Source: Undaria pinnatifida
Taxonomy: Eukaryota; Sar; Phaeophyceae; Laminariales; Alariaceae
DNA: 64,000 nt
NCBI GenBank assembly: GCA_012845835.1
Contig: JABAKD010000011.1
Span: 4,200,697-4,264,696, forward strand
Direction: 5' to 3'
Part shown: piece after piece, positions 33,588 through 45,282 of the stretch
Position numbering within the stretch: position 1 is the first letter of the stretch
Layout of the letters: each line of letters starts with the position of its first letter
Notes under the pieces: model-generated
Database searches by the model: none
What the model saw: the letters and a program-made list of their open reading frames with translations, nothing else
Told to the model about the DNA's origin: nothing
Program-made: the position numbers and the translations under genes

Positions 33588-36500
33588 CTGTCGGTATCAT
33601 CAACATCATCATGGTCATCGTAATCAACATCATCATGGTCATCATCATCATCATCATGGCCATCATTATCATCATCACCATCATCATCGTTATCATTACC
33701 ACCGTAATCATCATATAATTATCATCATAATCATCAAAATCACCATCCCCATCATCACCACCACCACAATCATCATCGTCGATGGCATCATGACCACCAC
33801 CACTTCATGAAAGCCGCCACTCTACAAAACCCCCACCGCCAAGCCGACAAAGACAGTTCACACCAGTCCATGCGTCTCGAGTACAACACCACCATAATCG
33901 TACACAGCACTTCAACCTTCCACATTTGCCTTCCATGTACTATACAGTCGTGGCCCCTGTGGACAGCGGAGCGCCAGAGAGTGTGTAGTGCTGGTGGTAG
34001 GATACGACAGTTGATCTTCTTGGTGGTGATCGACTGCTGAGGATCTGATGTGAGGTGCGAACGTTGTTTAGATCTGAAGACAACAGGGGAGGGTTCTGTT
34101 TATCTTCTGTGGGATTCTGGTACGGGGATTCGGGGATGACGTTAAGATCGCTTGTTTTCTCGTGTTTTGGAGCTACTACAACTACCTATCTCTCTCTTTC
34201 TGGCACCTGAATGGTGCCGACCAGCCCCCCTCAGGCCAAGGGGGGACAATTTCTGATCAGTAGACCTTGCCTAGCTTCGGCGTGTCTACACCCCCCAATA
34301 GTGCGGTGCCTTGCCAGAAGAGAATACCAGTACTAAAGTGACACCCCGACCTATCCCGGGATAGTGCAGTACAGCACTATATAGGAAGAGTAATATAGTG
34401 GCAAGCGAATTTCGCCGCACTAAACTGGAGCCCCGCACTAAAGGGTACCCCACTAACGCGGGGCCACGACCATACCAAGGTCAGGGTTTCAACACACACA
34501 TGGCGGATTCTACAGGGGGCCTCGCCAATGCACAGTCCAGGCAAGACAACATCGACCTCACAGCCCACAACGCGTCCAATCTCCTCCTCTACCCCCCTCG
34601 CCCCGAGCATCAACGCTATACGGAGTACAGCAATACAACACTCGTATGCGGCGTGATAGAAATGATCGACCACCCACCCCCACCTCATGCTGCGTGGTAG
34701 GAAAGATAAAACCCTTCCCCCCCCCCCCCCCCGACTCCGAGCACCTTCCCGCACGCCTCATTGCTACTCTCAAGCAAAGCATAGTTGAGGGCCCGAGACT
34801 AGCGTATGCAAGAGTATAACACGCCTTACCCTATCCTACACCCCGACACTATACCACCCGGGTTGTAATTTTTCAAGAAAATCCAAAACACCCACCCGAT
34901 TCATCACCCGGGGTACTCTGTATACCAACCCCCCTGAGGTCATGCCTCATTCGCACTATAATCAGTACGCACCCGCCAGATCGCTCTCCTGGGAACCCCC
35001 CGGCTTGCATTCAAGCGTCAGCTAAACTGCTAGGCAGACAGACGGGTCAGAAACCACACACTCGGCCAGCGCCCTCATAAACCCTTCCCTTCGAGATCTG
35101 CAAACATTATCCCAGACTGGGTCCAAGTAATTTCCCCCCAAAAACGCGGATGAAACTCCAGAAGGGGGTTGAGAAAATGCACCATTAATCGGTACCAAAC
35201 GGACCGGTTTTCGACGCTTGCCCCCTTTTCCCCGGCACTCCGTCGGTCTTCACTCGCGCTTTCGCCTGTGGGGTACTCAGGACACACGTCAGTATTTACT
35301 TCGTCTCGTGTGTTTTAGGTGGGAAAGCGTAGTATTTCCCGGCTAAGCCTTGATTATCACAACCATATTTTCAGGGCTCCAGCACCTTTGTGTGATCACG
35401 GACTCTAGATTTTCTCACAAGCGTTCATGTCAGAACAGCAACAACAAAATCGACGCAGGTTTGGGCCCCGGCCGAGCTCCGTGGCATGTGCTATGGACGT
35501 TCAACGTCGCGGGGCTGGCTTTTTTTCAAAGGATAACGTTCCGCCTCGACGAGCCGCCCAGGAAGTATAGAAACCCACAAAAAAAAAGGAACCAACCTTT
35601 CGTCGGTGTGCTGCATACTGCTGTACACTTATCACACCGCCCTCGAAGGCAGCAGCGGCACATCAAGGTCTTCGTTTCGTGAAAGCCACGAACGGTGTTG
35701 TTGTTGTGCGCGCGTGCGTGTTCATGTGTGAGTAAGCGAACAAATGAATACAATTTGGACAAATGCAACCCACATTACGCACCAGGTACCAGGTACCAGG
35801 TATTTTTTTCGCTGACATCAAACGCATCAACGCAGCCGCATACAGCACCAGCGTGCACAAGTCAAACATCAGCGTTGCAACATCAACAGCGCGGTACAAC
35901 AGAAGCCGTCGCACTCTAAGCTGCTGTTGACTTTGCGATAGCCAAAAGGTTATTTTGTGTCCACGTTTTTGTGCTGTGCTCAGTGAGATCCAACCACCAC
36001 CACCACCTTCTCGCGTCCAAAGCAAAATCAAGCACACATCGTCGGTCCTCGCATAATGCGTAGGCTCATACCTGGTGGTGTACAAAAACCGGAGTCTATC
36101 CAGTGTCTGTGTTCCCTCTTTTTTAGCTTGCGACACCCCGGGGTTTCAACCACACCTCGAAGGGGAACCTTGTGCGCTGTACCACTACAGTGCTAAGGAC
36201 CTAAACGTAAGGGTATTTGTATTCATATTTATACCACAACGTCCTTACATTTCCGTCCATAGCGCTTTGTCACCGCCATCACACATACCTGGTAGGCAAC
36301 AAACGGCGCAAACGAAACGCACTACTTGGTATATGCTGTTGTTTTCACAATAACTCGCAGAGCATCAAGTCCGTGGTCACAGGACAGGCTCCAGTCACTC
36401 TGGAGTGGAAGAATATCCCAGAGGAAGAAAAACAAACCAAACCAAAAGTGGTGCACGTATATTATATGTATATGTATAATTTTCTTCTTTTTTTTCCTTT

Positions 36501-36960
36501 CGGGCACATCTCTTCGTGGTCGCACCTTTGTCCCAAACGTCGGGTGGTGTGGGCACAATTCGACCGTCGGGCTCACGTTGCCGGAGGTTTGGGCGCGATC
36601 CGTGCAGTGTGTCGCGCGTGGCAAGCCTTTCAAACTTTTTTGGCCTTGGGCACACTAAAGGCAAATCCCCGGGCTTCCGCAACATCCCCGGGGATTGGGT
36701 TTCTGCATACCCTATCCCCGTGTACGCACGTAAGATTTGGATGCAAACCGGGTTTTTCTGCTCGTAGAGGGTACACGCACATTTCCCTGTTTTTGCACAG
36801 ACAGAGAGCACCACGCTACGTTCCTGCCTACCAGCATCAGTCCAACCCCCCAAGCAGCAGCAGCCTGCAACTCTATGCGCGTGCGGCCGCTGTTGTTGTA
36901 GGTGATTACTTTGATCGGAGCCTGCGATGCTCTTTAACAAGCGTTTTTGTTTTTTTGCGA
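33588..36960. other. Presumed 5' side of carotenoid oxygenase gene; no exon recognised
   Basis: The first exons, encoding the N-terminus and any plastid signal, should lie here or further right on the minus strand, but no candidate met splice, phase and motif criteria. The stretch holds ATC/ATG triplet repeats (33,597-33,790), a repeat with ATAGTGC cores (34,290-34,450), a long C run at 34,718-34,731, CACCAGGTACCAGGTACC at 35,780-35,797 and repeat copies near 36,150-36,425. Confidence 0.45.
36365..36425 (+). repeat. Dispersed repeat D (AAGTCCGTGGTCACAGGAC ... GGAGTGGAAGAAT)
   Basis: Also at 38,512-38,572 (+) and 55,265-55,330 (reverse). The three copies share CCGTGGTCACA, ACAGGCTCCAGTCACTC and GGAGTGGAAGAAT. 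Function unknown. Confidence 0.75.
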
Positions 36961-37514
36961 AGATCGCAGATGGCAGACAGCAGACAACGTGCGGAGAGCA
37001 AAACGCTACAGGTAGGACCATGTGCGTGCGCGTGCTGTATCCTCTCTTTACGGCGGCGAGTTGCTTTTTATTGTCATAGCATATGTCACGTGTTATTGTC
37101 CTCTCGCTCGCTCCTTCTCAATACGTGCCGCATCTCACGTCACACGTGCCCCTTCTCGCTTCTTGGCGGTCCCTAATAATCTGGAGTTCGAATTGTGACG
37201 CTCTTCTCGAAATCATACATATCATACGGTGTACGGTGTAAAAGTTTTGTGTGTGTTATCAAGTGGGGTGGTGCTGTGTGTATTTTCTCAAGAACAGATC
37301 GGTCGTGGGCACGTCTATATCGAGTATACCCCAAAAAAAGTGCTAAAAGTACTGTTATTGAATACACCCAGGCAGTACTTCTTTTTTGTGCGGGTGAAAT
37401 GCGAATTCATTATTTTTCCGGGCAAGTTTTTTTTGTATGTATTTCAAACAAAAATGGTCATCGCGTCGGGTAGTGAAAATAATGTGTCCTTGCGCCACTC
37501 CCCTAAGCACTTAC

Positions 37515-38260
37515 TTCCCGGAGGGGAACCTTGTAAAAAATATATATACACTCCAGCTTTGAGATCGAAGATTTTCGTCGAAACCCATTCTTGCAAGCTG
37601 TGTGTGATACTCCAATCGCGCGTGTTACTGGGCGTGTGTTCTCATTAAGGATATAGGTCGGCGACTCCCCTTCGAACTACAGGGTAGCTTGTACCAGGGT
37701 CAACAGGGTGACGTTAATCAATGTGTGCACGGAAACTATAATACCCGGTTTTGAGGGGGACAAAATCTGACCGGTGCGGAATGAACGCATCAGTTTAACA
37801 TGTATATCTGTAAGTCGTGTAACCGATGAGGGGACGGCGGGGTTTCAACGTGGAGAGGGGGGGGGATCCAACGTTTTTAGGTCGCATAACTGTATTGGGG
37901 TTTACTGTACGCGTGGTACTAGGTCTACGCGATGGTGGGGGTGGCGGGGAAGTAGGCGGCGGGGGGAAGGTTAGTTCGAACTTGAAGACGATACAAATAA
38001 ATTGGAGCTAACGCATGGTTGGCTCGGAAGGTAAAGAGATTATATCACCTGTCGGGTAGTGCTTATTATTCTGGCATATTTTGATTTTAGGTAAGGCGGC
38101 GGGGGAGGGGGAGGGTGTTTGTGTGTATGTGTGGGGGTGGGGGCGGGGGGGGCGGGGGTGGGGGTGGGGGTGGGGGTGGGGTGATTTTTGGTGGGACGGC
38201 AGGGGGGGGGTGCGTGCGTGGTTAGGGGGGGGGCAGGAAACGGAGGAGGGTGCGAGCAAA
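37515..38260 (+). mobile_element. Dispersed repeat A, second long copy
   Basis: Same module order as 6408-7660: head GATCGAAGATTTTCGTCG (37,563), CAGGGTCAACAGGGTGACG, GAGGGGGACAAAATCTGACC, ATGTATATCTGTAAGTCGTG, GTGGTACTAGGTCTACGCGA, then AAGAGATTATATCACCTG and G-rich sequence. G runs are far shorter than in the first copy. It is preceded by CGGAGGGGAACCTTGT, a motif also at about 36,157 and 45,231. Confidence 0.6.
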
Positions 38261-39483
38261 ATATTCTACCTGCGTGCCAAACGCAGATGCCCAATATCCA
38301 AGGATAAACTATGGGGTGGATGGGAGCAAATTTGTTTTTACGCGGTGTTGTTTTTACGATAAATGCTAACTGTAGTGCTCTTCATGTTACGTCTAATATG
38401 ACTACTACTACGATTGGTACATATGGTATGCTGTATATACCCTGGTATGAATTAGTTGAAGACCGTCTAGATGAATGGTGTTCTTATCGTTCTCACACTA
38501 GTAACTCGCATAATCAAGTCCGTGGTCACAAGACAGGCTCCAGTCACTCAGGAGTGGAAGAATCCCCCAGGGATGAATACATTATGGTGTTACCTGAGCT
38601 ATAGACCACCATTGGGGAACTTAGCCAGTCGGGTACACCTACCGTATACTCGAACAACCACACCTGACTCGTATTGTAAGGGTATTGGGCGGAACTATTG
38701 ATGTGATTAGCATATTAATAGAAGACAAAAGCATTTGGAACGACTACAATATGTTGTACTCTGTAGCTTCACGGTGCATTACCATACAGGGATTCGGTAG
38801 TTGGACATAACCGTATGATAGACGATGTGACATGTGCAGCAGTACATGGCCACTATTTTACAAGTGACGTGTGTAAGAAGCATCGCGAAATACCGCTGTT
38901 GCTATATACCGGTACTGCCGTTACGACTTAACATGCGTGGCAGATAAGATAGCTACTACTATTAAAAAGCTGTGTGTTCTTGACGTTAAATAGTAATTTC
39001 CACCCATCCGTCTACATCCAGCACAATCAGTATCCGTGTCGATGCCGAGCTCTGACGTCACAAATTTCAAGACAGAGATACACATTGCAAATTCAGAAAG
39101 CAAGATGATTAGGTCGTGCAATGCCACCGGCAAATAAAGTGAGAAAGGGGAAATGCAAGTCAGCACACAGGCGTACATATTGTTAAGGAACATTTGATGT
39201 CTGCGTTCTCAACTACGTTACTTCGTTCAGCATGTGTTACTTCGCGCGGCATGCAGCAAGGTTGGGGGGGCGATGTCACAGCTGAAGCAATTCATGCATC
39301 CGCATCCTCCTAAAATATACAACTATGGAATCGGAAGTCAACCTATGTGCGTGCCAGGTCCATACTGGTACATACGTTTCAATACTCGCATCTGAAACCG
39401 ACTACACCGCATGCCACCCAGGAAACCCAACCAATATGCAAATGAACCCAAGGAGAAACAAGGGGGGGGAAAGGACTAATAGA

Positions 39484-40259
39484 AGGCCATTTCTCATACA
39501 GTCGGATTTGTCAGTCGAAAAAGGCCTTTTCGACTGAAGCCCAAATCGGGCTTTCTTACACTAAAGGGCTTTTTCGACTCAACTTTTTTCGACGGAGAAT
39601 TCCGACTGGCGGATCCGGTCGAAAAACTCGACTTTTTCGACTGGATCCTCCAGTCGAAAATCTCAGTCGAAAAAGTTTTACACGTTTTTGAGCCGATCGC
39701 ATCGCTCATCCCACCACCAAACACGCACCCACACGGCCACACGGCCACACACCCATACCAGGTACCACACAGCAGTGTCATACAAGGTGCTGACGCTGGC
39801 TTGGCTATCACTGCTGTTGCTTCTCGCAGCAAGTCAGCGTGGCGCATTCCTAGTTCCGCTCGCCAGCAGCGTGTATCACACGACGGCAGCAGCACGCAGT
39901 ATCGATCCCATGCTGCCAACAACGGCTGCGCCCGCTGTAGCTTTGGCGGCTCTCGGCCGAGTGTAACTCCACGAAGGTAGCTTTGGCGGCTTTTGGCTTA
40001 GCCCAAAGCCACCAACTCGCTGGGACGAGGGTTCGTCGAGCCGTTGCTCGCGGAGAAAGCATGAAGCACAGAGCTGCCAACCGATTTCGACTGCCGTACA
40101 GCAGTACTCCCTCACACCAACCGCCTCTAGGAAGAGCGCAAAAACTATAAAATCGACTTGGCTGACGATAAGAAGGACCAGAAAAATCCAGTCGAAAAAA
40201 AGTCCAGTCGAAAAGGGCCGTTTTCGACTGGCGGAATCCGACTGTGTAAGAAATGGCCT
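39484..40259. mobile_element. Terminal-inverted-repeat element, 776 bp, non-autonomous
   Basis: The left end is AGGCCATTTCTCATACAGTC and the right end, reversed, is AGGCCATTTCTTACACAGTC. The match continues about 50 bp into repeated CAGTCGAAAA boxes. Subterminal regions carry many TTCGACTG/CAGTCGAAAA repeats in both directions. No transposase and no convincing target-site duplication were seen. The centre (39,690-39,965) has an open stretch with a hydrophobic run (LTLAWLSLLLLLAASQRGAF), but no ATG precedes it. GTAGCTTTGGCGGCT is repeated at about 39,938 and 39,978. Confidence 0.7.
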
Positions 40260-40989
40260 ACGGAAGGAAGAAAATAAAGTATTTGCACTAAACTGTATAC
40301 AAAGCGGTAGCTAAACACCATGCGAGGCGTTATTATTGAGGTTGGTGCACATGTATGTGCCGAAATCTTTTCAACTTCTTGTGCTTCAATCCATGAGCGA
40401 AGTATACAACAATTTGGGTCTGCCGAGGGAAGGGGTAGATCGTCTCGACCAGAGCAGGGCGAGGCGGTGGGGCGGGGCGCGGGAGCGGCTGGTTGGCCCG
40501 GCGTGCTTGCTTCCCCATCTTAACCTATTTCGGGCCCCGTGTATGGCAAACGGAACACGATAAATAAAAAAAAATATCAAGCTTCTAGAAAGAGCATACA
40601 GCAGAAAGAAATACCATCATGTTGCACGCATGCAAGCATGTCTTAGAGCTCGCTACAGGGCAGTTCGGACACACCTCCTATCCCAGCAGCTTAGATTGCT
40701 TCGTGGAGCTGATGCTGTGGTCATCAGCTTACGACGATTTCCCATCTGCAGTCCCAAAGGAGTCAATATTAATACCTCGGTACTAACACACACCAGTACC
40801 CGCTAGTAAATAGTACCGGTACAGCGGTAACTTTCTGTTGCTTTACTTGTTTGGCGTCGAGCTCACAGGGTGGATAAGAGAGACAGCCTCGTGCTGCTGT
40901 GTTCTTCGTACAGGGGGCGGGCGTTGTTGGCATGTACCAGCCCTCGACCAACCATATAATCACATACCTGGTACCGGCAATCAGTACAA

Positions 40990-41008
40990 GGGTTAGGGTT
41001 AGGGTTAG
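40990..41008 (+). repeat. Short interstitial telomere-type repeat (TTAGGG)3
   Basis: Three GGGTTA units. Two further short runs occur at 41,447-41,460 (GGGTTAGGGTTAGG) and 19,225-19,245 (complement). TTAGGG is the telomere repeat of brown algae and many other eukaryotes. Confidence 0.85.
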
Positions 41009-41465
41009 CTGTGTCAGACTAGCTGTGTTAAGAGTTAGCTGTAGTTCGTACCGCTATTATTGCTTGGCTGGACTTGACGGCTAGTAATTACGTACATTGA
41101 GATACCCGATTCAAGAGCCCCTCGGAAGAGGCCAGTGTTGTCGCTCTTATCTCTGCACCGCTCTTGTCTCAGACCGGGTAACATACGGTATATATTTTCA
41201 GAATGGACACAAACAGCGGCAGCAACAGCAGCACCAGCAGCAGCAGCACCGGCGGCGGCGGCGGCAGGTCACCAAGTGATTGCCGCGTCTCCCGTCGTTT
41301 ACTCCTCCGGTATCAGTTAGTGTACGTACACCAGAGGGCCAGAGAGCAGTAGAGCGTACCATTTCTTCGAAACGATGGTTGACGCACACTGTGTACGAGA
41401 CGAAGGGGGTTTCACCCTATGATACATTGGTTGGTTGCGCTCCATTGGGTTAGGGTTAGGATCCT

Positions 41466-41775
41466 CACCGATCCGAATACCGTCGGCCGTCAGTATGTGT
41501 CCCAAGTATTTAACTTCTCGGGGGCCAAACTGTTCTTTCGGTGGTTTGAGGATGAGGCCGGCTGCTTGCAAGGCTTTGAACATACTTTCTAGCAGCTGTA
41601 AGTGGCCTGTCCAGGTGGATGAACAACATATACAGTCGTGCATATAAACCAAGATACCCCTTTTTGGACCAAAATGTGCAAATGCTAGTGACATAACTCG
41701 CGAGAACAGAAACGGCGCGTTAGCTATACCGAAGGGTAGGCGTTTGAAAACCCACTTCCCGTTCTGCGTGGCGTT
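41466..41775 (-). pseudogene. Ty3/gypsy-type reverse transcriptase fragment
   Basis: The minus strand reads ATQNGKWVFKRLPFGIANAP, then FSRVMSLAF, then GILVYMHDCICCSS, HLQLLESMFKALQAAGL and EVKYLGHILTADGIRIGED: the standard run of gypsy RT motifs. The YxDD site is YMHD, so the first catalytic Asp is replaced. The fragment ends abruptly at the (TTAGGG)2 run (41,447) and at its other end joins a tRNA-like 3' end within about 30 bp. Confidence 0.85.
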
Positions 41776-41796
41776 CAGGTTGTCATGTATTCATAC

Positions 41797-41826
41797 TCGT
41801 GGGTTCGAATCCCACGGTGGTCACCA
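41797..41826 (+). other. tRNA 3' end with CCA, or LTR-retrotransposon primer-binding site on the minus strand
   Basis: CGTGGGTTCGAATCCCACGG is a perfect T arm, followed by TGGTCACCA, i.e. an acceptor strand, discriminator A and CCA. Nuclear tRNA genes do not encode CCA, and no 5' half is present. Read on the minus strand, TGGTGACCACCG starts like a primer-binding site, on the same strand as the adjacent gypsy RT. Confidence 0.55.
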
Positions 41827-43432
41827 CTATGGAACCTGGCCTCTCACGGATCCTGGTGCCGAAGTGGAGAGGGTGGTACCGGAGGTCCTGTACTCGTCTC
41901 GTAACTGGCGTCGGAGCGGAGAGGGCGTCGCGGAGCTGAAGTCGAAGCGGAGAGGGCGTCGCGGTGCTGAGGTCCCTTGACGATCGTCTTCACAGCGGAC
42001 GCACGCTGAAACCTTTCTTTCTTAGATGTAGCAAGGAGATGCTAAAGCTAGAGTAACGGTGGGCTTATGCCTTCTCGTCATGCGGCGGGATTATCTTTTG
42101 GTGGCAGACCTTCCGGGGTCTGGTCAACGCCGCCTATGACGGGTGACACCGCTCGCGACCCGGGATCGTGCATTGTTTGACCGGTGACGTGTTCTCTCGC
42201 GCATGCGTGTACGAGATCTACGATAGATATCTACGACCCTGTATTCCACATAGGTACACATAATTTAAAGAGTGTGTCAACCATTTTCTCGAAAAAGCGG
42301 TAAGGTACCCTCCCAGAGAGCCTCAACATCATCCTTGATTCAAAAGTCGAACTAGAAGGTCGTCTTGCCCCAACAGCTGCCACAACAGACGGTACGTAGC
42401 GGTACCCGATATAATACCTGGTACCATGCGTACAGCAACAGAGTAACACCCAACAAAAAACGCCCGAGCGTCCATAATTCCAAGCTAACTTCCTCGACAA
42501 CCGGTAGGAGAATAGACCACGAGCTACGAGTGCTATCAGCCATGCCTGATGCAGTCTACGACTACCGGCAAAAAACAAAATAACAGGACCACTCCCATTA
42601 GGTGAAAAAACTCACCCACATATTATATGCATATGTACCATTTTGATTTTTTTGCCTAGTCCGTCCCTTTTTCTCCGCCGGCGCAGAGTTTTTTGGTGTG
42701 CTTTCTTCTGCAATGCGATCAGACTACCCGTCGGTATATTATCAGCCGTGTGCCGGGCTCATGGGACGTCCGTGGCGCGAGCTATGGCCGCGGAAAGCCG
42801 CCGAGACTGGCTCTATTTTGCGGGGTACGAGACGCTTCTGTCCCCGGGCAACCACACACTAGACGTATTTAAGCCTCGAGGTTAGGTCTTAAGTACTTCC
42901 AACTGGAAGAGCTAGGCCATTCGATATTTCGACCTTAAACGCATTAAAAAAACACCATATATATGTCTAAAACTCGAAATAGTGGTCTCTTTCAGTACGC
43001 ATAAAAAGAAAAGCCGAGGAAAGATCAAACTACTTGAAAATAGACCATGATATTTCTGCACTACTCCAGACGCAGATGGCAAGACGAGGATTTATGTCAT
43101 CAGTCAGCACATGAGTGGGTGGAAACTTCGAGAAAGACCCTCCCCTGCCCATGCTGTGCGAGCTTGAACAAACGGCCAAAACAAATAACTGGTGCCTGGC
43201 AAAAACATTGAGTGCTTCGTACTCCATACTCGCTTCATATGTAGGATACCTCGCAGGCGTCTGCCGCCTTCGGTGTGCCTCAGTGTGGCAGTCAGTACAG
43301 CAGCACGGCAGGACTGGCCCTCAACCCGGTTCAATTTCCACCCTCGAAATGTAGGCATCCGTCTGATGTTTCCTCGAGCTTTTGTCGTCTGAAATGCTGT
43401 TGTTTGCTGGAAAATACTCGGAAAATTGCTTC

Positions 43433-43472
43433 AAATATGCACTTGGGCCAAAATGTGCCCAAGTGCATATTT
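43433..43472. repeat. Perfect 16-bp inverted repeat (hairpin)
   Basis: AAATATGCACTTGGGC and GCCCAAGTGCATATTT flank an 8-base loop. No adjacent gene was identified, so a terminator role cannot be claimed. Confidence 0.85.
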
Positions 43473-43815
43473 TGGGAAAATCCACATCTCACCGTGGTCT
43501 GCCGTGGTCGTTAGGTCGATAAAATAGACCTATTTTGTAGACATTTAAAACACGATAGGGCTTAATTTGGTTTAGAGCCTAAAATATAGGCATATCGTCA
43601 GGCTTAAATACGTCTACTACACACACGGTGGAACTTTAGTCCTCGCACGTACATCGGGGTGGCATCAAAATGTATTTGAGAGAGAATTTTCCCGCACTGC
43701 TAGACGCGGGCGCGGTGTATATGTACCCGCTGCAACGACGTGAACTATGTCATTACTGCTGTGAGTTCTCCCTCACAATTGACACGGTGGTTACCATACA
43801 GCAGTAGCGAAACCT

Positions 43816-43835
43816 GTATAAAGAGATATAAAGTA
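43816..43835 (+). promoter_or_regulatory. TATA-like box ahead of OTU ORF copy 1 (same in copy 2 at 44,466-44,485)
   Basis: TGTATAAAGAGATATAAAG lies about 30-45 bp before each ATG and is identical in both copies. The role is inferred from position and sequence. Confidence 0.4.
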
Positions 43836-43861
43836 GCAACACAACCCAAGCATAAGTAACG

Positions 43862-44302
43862 ATGTGCACACAACAGACCATATCGGCAACAAACATCGGT
43901 ATAAGCACGCGGGGAAAAATACTGGACACAGAAAACAAACAACAAATTGACACCAATGATTCCTCTAACAGCAGCGACATCAGTATAAACCCATCAGACA
44001 GCGAAAATGATCAAGACAACAACAGCGGCAACAATAATAACAATTCTGGTCAATGGTCCATTATTCCCGAGATTGGTGATGGTGCATGTTTATTAAGATG
44101 TATCTCGCGTCGTGTGCACAACAACCCAGCTTTACATCACATCGTCCGTGCACATATTATTGCCCACATCACAACCAATTTGTACACCGTTATCCCAGGA
44201 TCAGGTTTCAACACTTTCCACGACAGCATCTTAGCTGGAGCAAATCAAGGTCATGTAGATAATAAAGAATCATTTGTCGGTGTAGACAATATATTTTTCT
44301 GA
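43862..44302 (+). pseudogene. OTU-domain protein, truncated first copy
   Basis: This 146-codon ORF starts at ATG and is almost identical to the first two thirds of the next ORF. It contains an Asn/Ser/Asp-rich linker and GDGACLLRC, the D-G-x-C active-site motif of OTU-type cysteine proteases (deubiquitinases). The match to copy 2 stops at 44,249 and the frame ends 17 codons later, so the catalytic His region is missing. 43,759-44,249 is directly repeated at 44,409-44,896 with one 3-bp indel and few substitutions. Confidence 0.65.
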
Positions 44303-44511
44303 ACGGAACAAACAACGCCAACGTGCCCGAAAAAGTTCCGTTTGTCTTGCAAAGTTCCGTCAGCAGCACCACCAGCAAGCAGCACGTAGTCCATAGACTC
44401 TAAGTTTACTGTGAGTTCTCCCTCACAATTGACACGGTGGTTACCATACAGCAGTAGAGAAACCTGTATAAAGAGATATAAAGTAGCAACACAACTCAAG
44501 CAAAAGTAACG

Positions 44512-45282
44512 ATGTGCACACAACAGACCATATCGGCAACAAACATCGGTATAAGCGCGCGGGGAAAAATACTGGACACAGAAAACACACAACAAATTGA
44601 CACCAATGATTCCTCTAACAGCAGCGACATCAGTACAAACCCATCAGACAGCGAAAATGATCAAGACAACAACAGCGGCAACAATAACAATTCTGGTCAA
44701 TGGTCCATTATTCCCGAGATTGGTGATGGTGCATGTTTATTAAGATGTATCTCGCGTCGTGTGCACAACAACCCAGCTTTACATCACATCGTCCGTGCAC
44801 ATATTATTGCCCACATCACAACCAATTTGTACACCGTTATCCCAAGATCAGGTTTCAACACTTTCCACGACAGTATCTTAGCTGGAGCAACTCAAGAACT
44901 TGTGGAAGTCGCTGGATCTCAACCTACTACATATTCGAGTGTTGAAGAGTATCTCCACTTCATGTCACAGCCTTACGCATATGCTACAAACGTAGAATTT
45001 GTTGCTGCCACGCAGTTATACGGAGTGGACTTTCGAATAACTTATCACACCGAGCCTCAGCAATATCCCAACCCTCTTCCTCCAAATAATGTCTGTGATA
45101 TCTTACTATATATTATCCACATTCTTTCCACTACGCATCCCTCCGATATACACCTTCTGCATAAATACTTCATCATCATCAGTTGTAGTCATTCGACTTG
45201 CGTCGCCCCCGGGAGGCACGTGTCCACCTCCCGAAGGGGAACCTTGTACTACAAGTACCAACAACGCAGCTTCCAAGGATGA
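44512..45282 (+). CDS. OTU-domain (ovarian tumour-type) cysteine protease, second copy
   Basis: This 256-codon ORF begins MCTQQTISATNIG, then an acidic Asn/Ser linker, then WSIIPEIGDGACLLRCISRR with the catalytic Asp-Cys pair. VHNNPALHHIVRAHIIAHI, EYLHFMSQP and FVAATQLYGVDF follow, matching the order of an OTU fold. The C-terminal His motif is not clear in this frame. Around 45,110-45,200 an IYTFCINT-like peptide appears in another frame, so a frameshift or intron there is possible. AT-rich codon use and Asn-rich composition differ from neighbouring genes, suggesting a transposon or foreign origin. OTU domains are common in mobile elements and large DNA viruses. Confidence 0.65.
   Translation: MCTQQTISATNIGISARGKILDTENTQQIDTNDSSNSSDISTNPSDSENDQDNNSGNNNNSGQWSIIPEIGDGACLLRCISRRVHNNPALHHIVRAHIIAHITTNLYTVIPRSGFNTFHDSILAGATQELVEVAGSQPTTYSSVEEYLHFMSQPYAYATNVEFVAATQLYGVDFRITYHTEPQQYPNPLPPNNVCDILLYIIHILSTTHPSDIHLLHKYFIIISCSHSTCVAPGRHVSTSRRGTLYYKYQQRSFQG

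Noticed and set aside
36217..37176. 319-codon plus-strand open frame
   Set aside because: It runs through dispersed repeat D and has no motif or coding-like bias. Within it, 36,970-37,011 (MADSRQRAESKTLQ, with good acceptor and donor) could be a real exon, but no partner exon was found.
40380..40560. Plus-strand frame MSEVYNNLGLPREGVDRLDQ as an exon
   Set aside because: No splice partner and no family match; base pattern not convincing.
41202..41320. Plus-strand start MDTNSGSNSSTSSSSTGGGG after an acceptor-like TTTTCAG
   Set aside because: It is a CAGCAG/GGCGGC triplet run; no downstream exon found.
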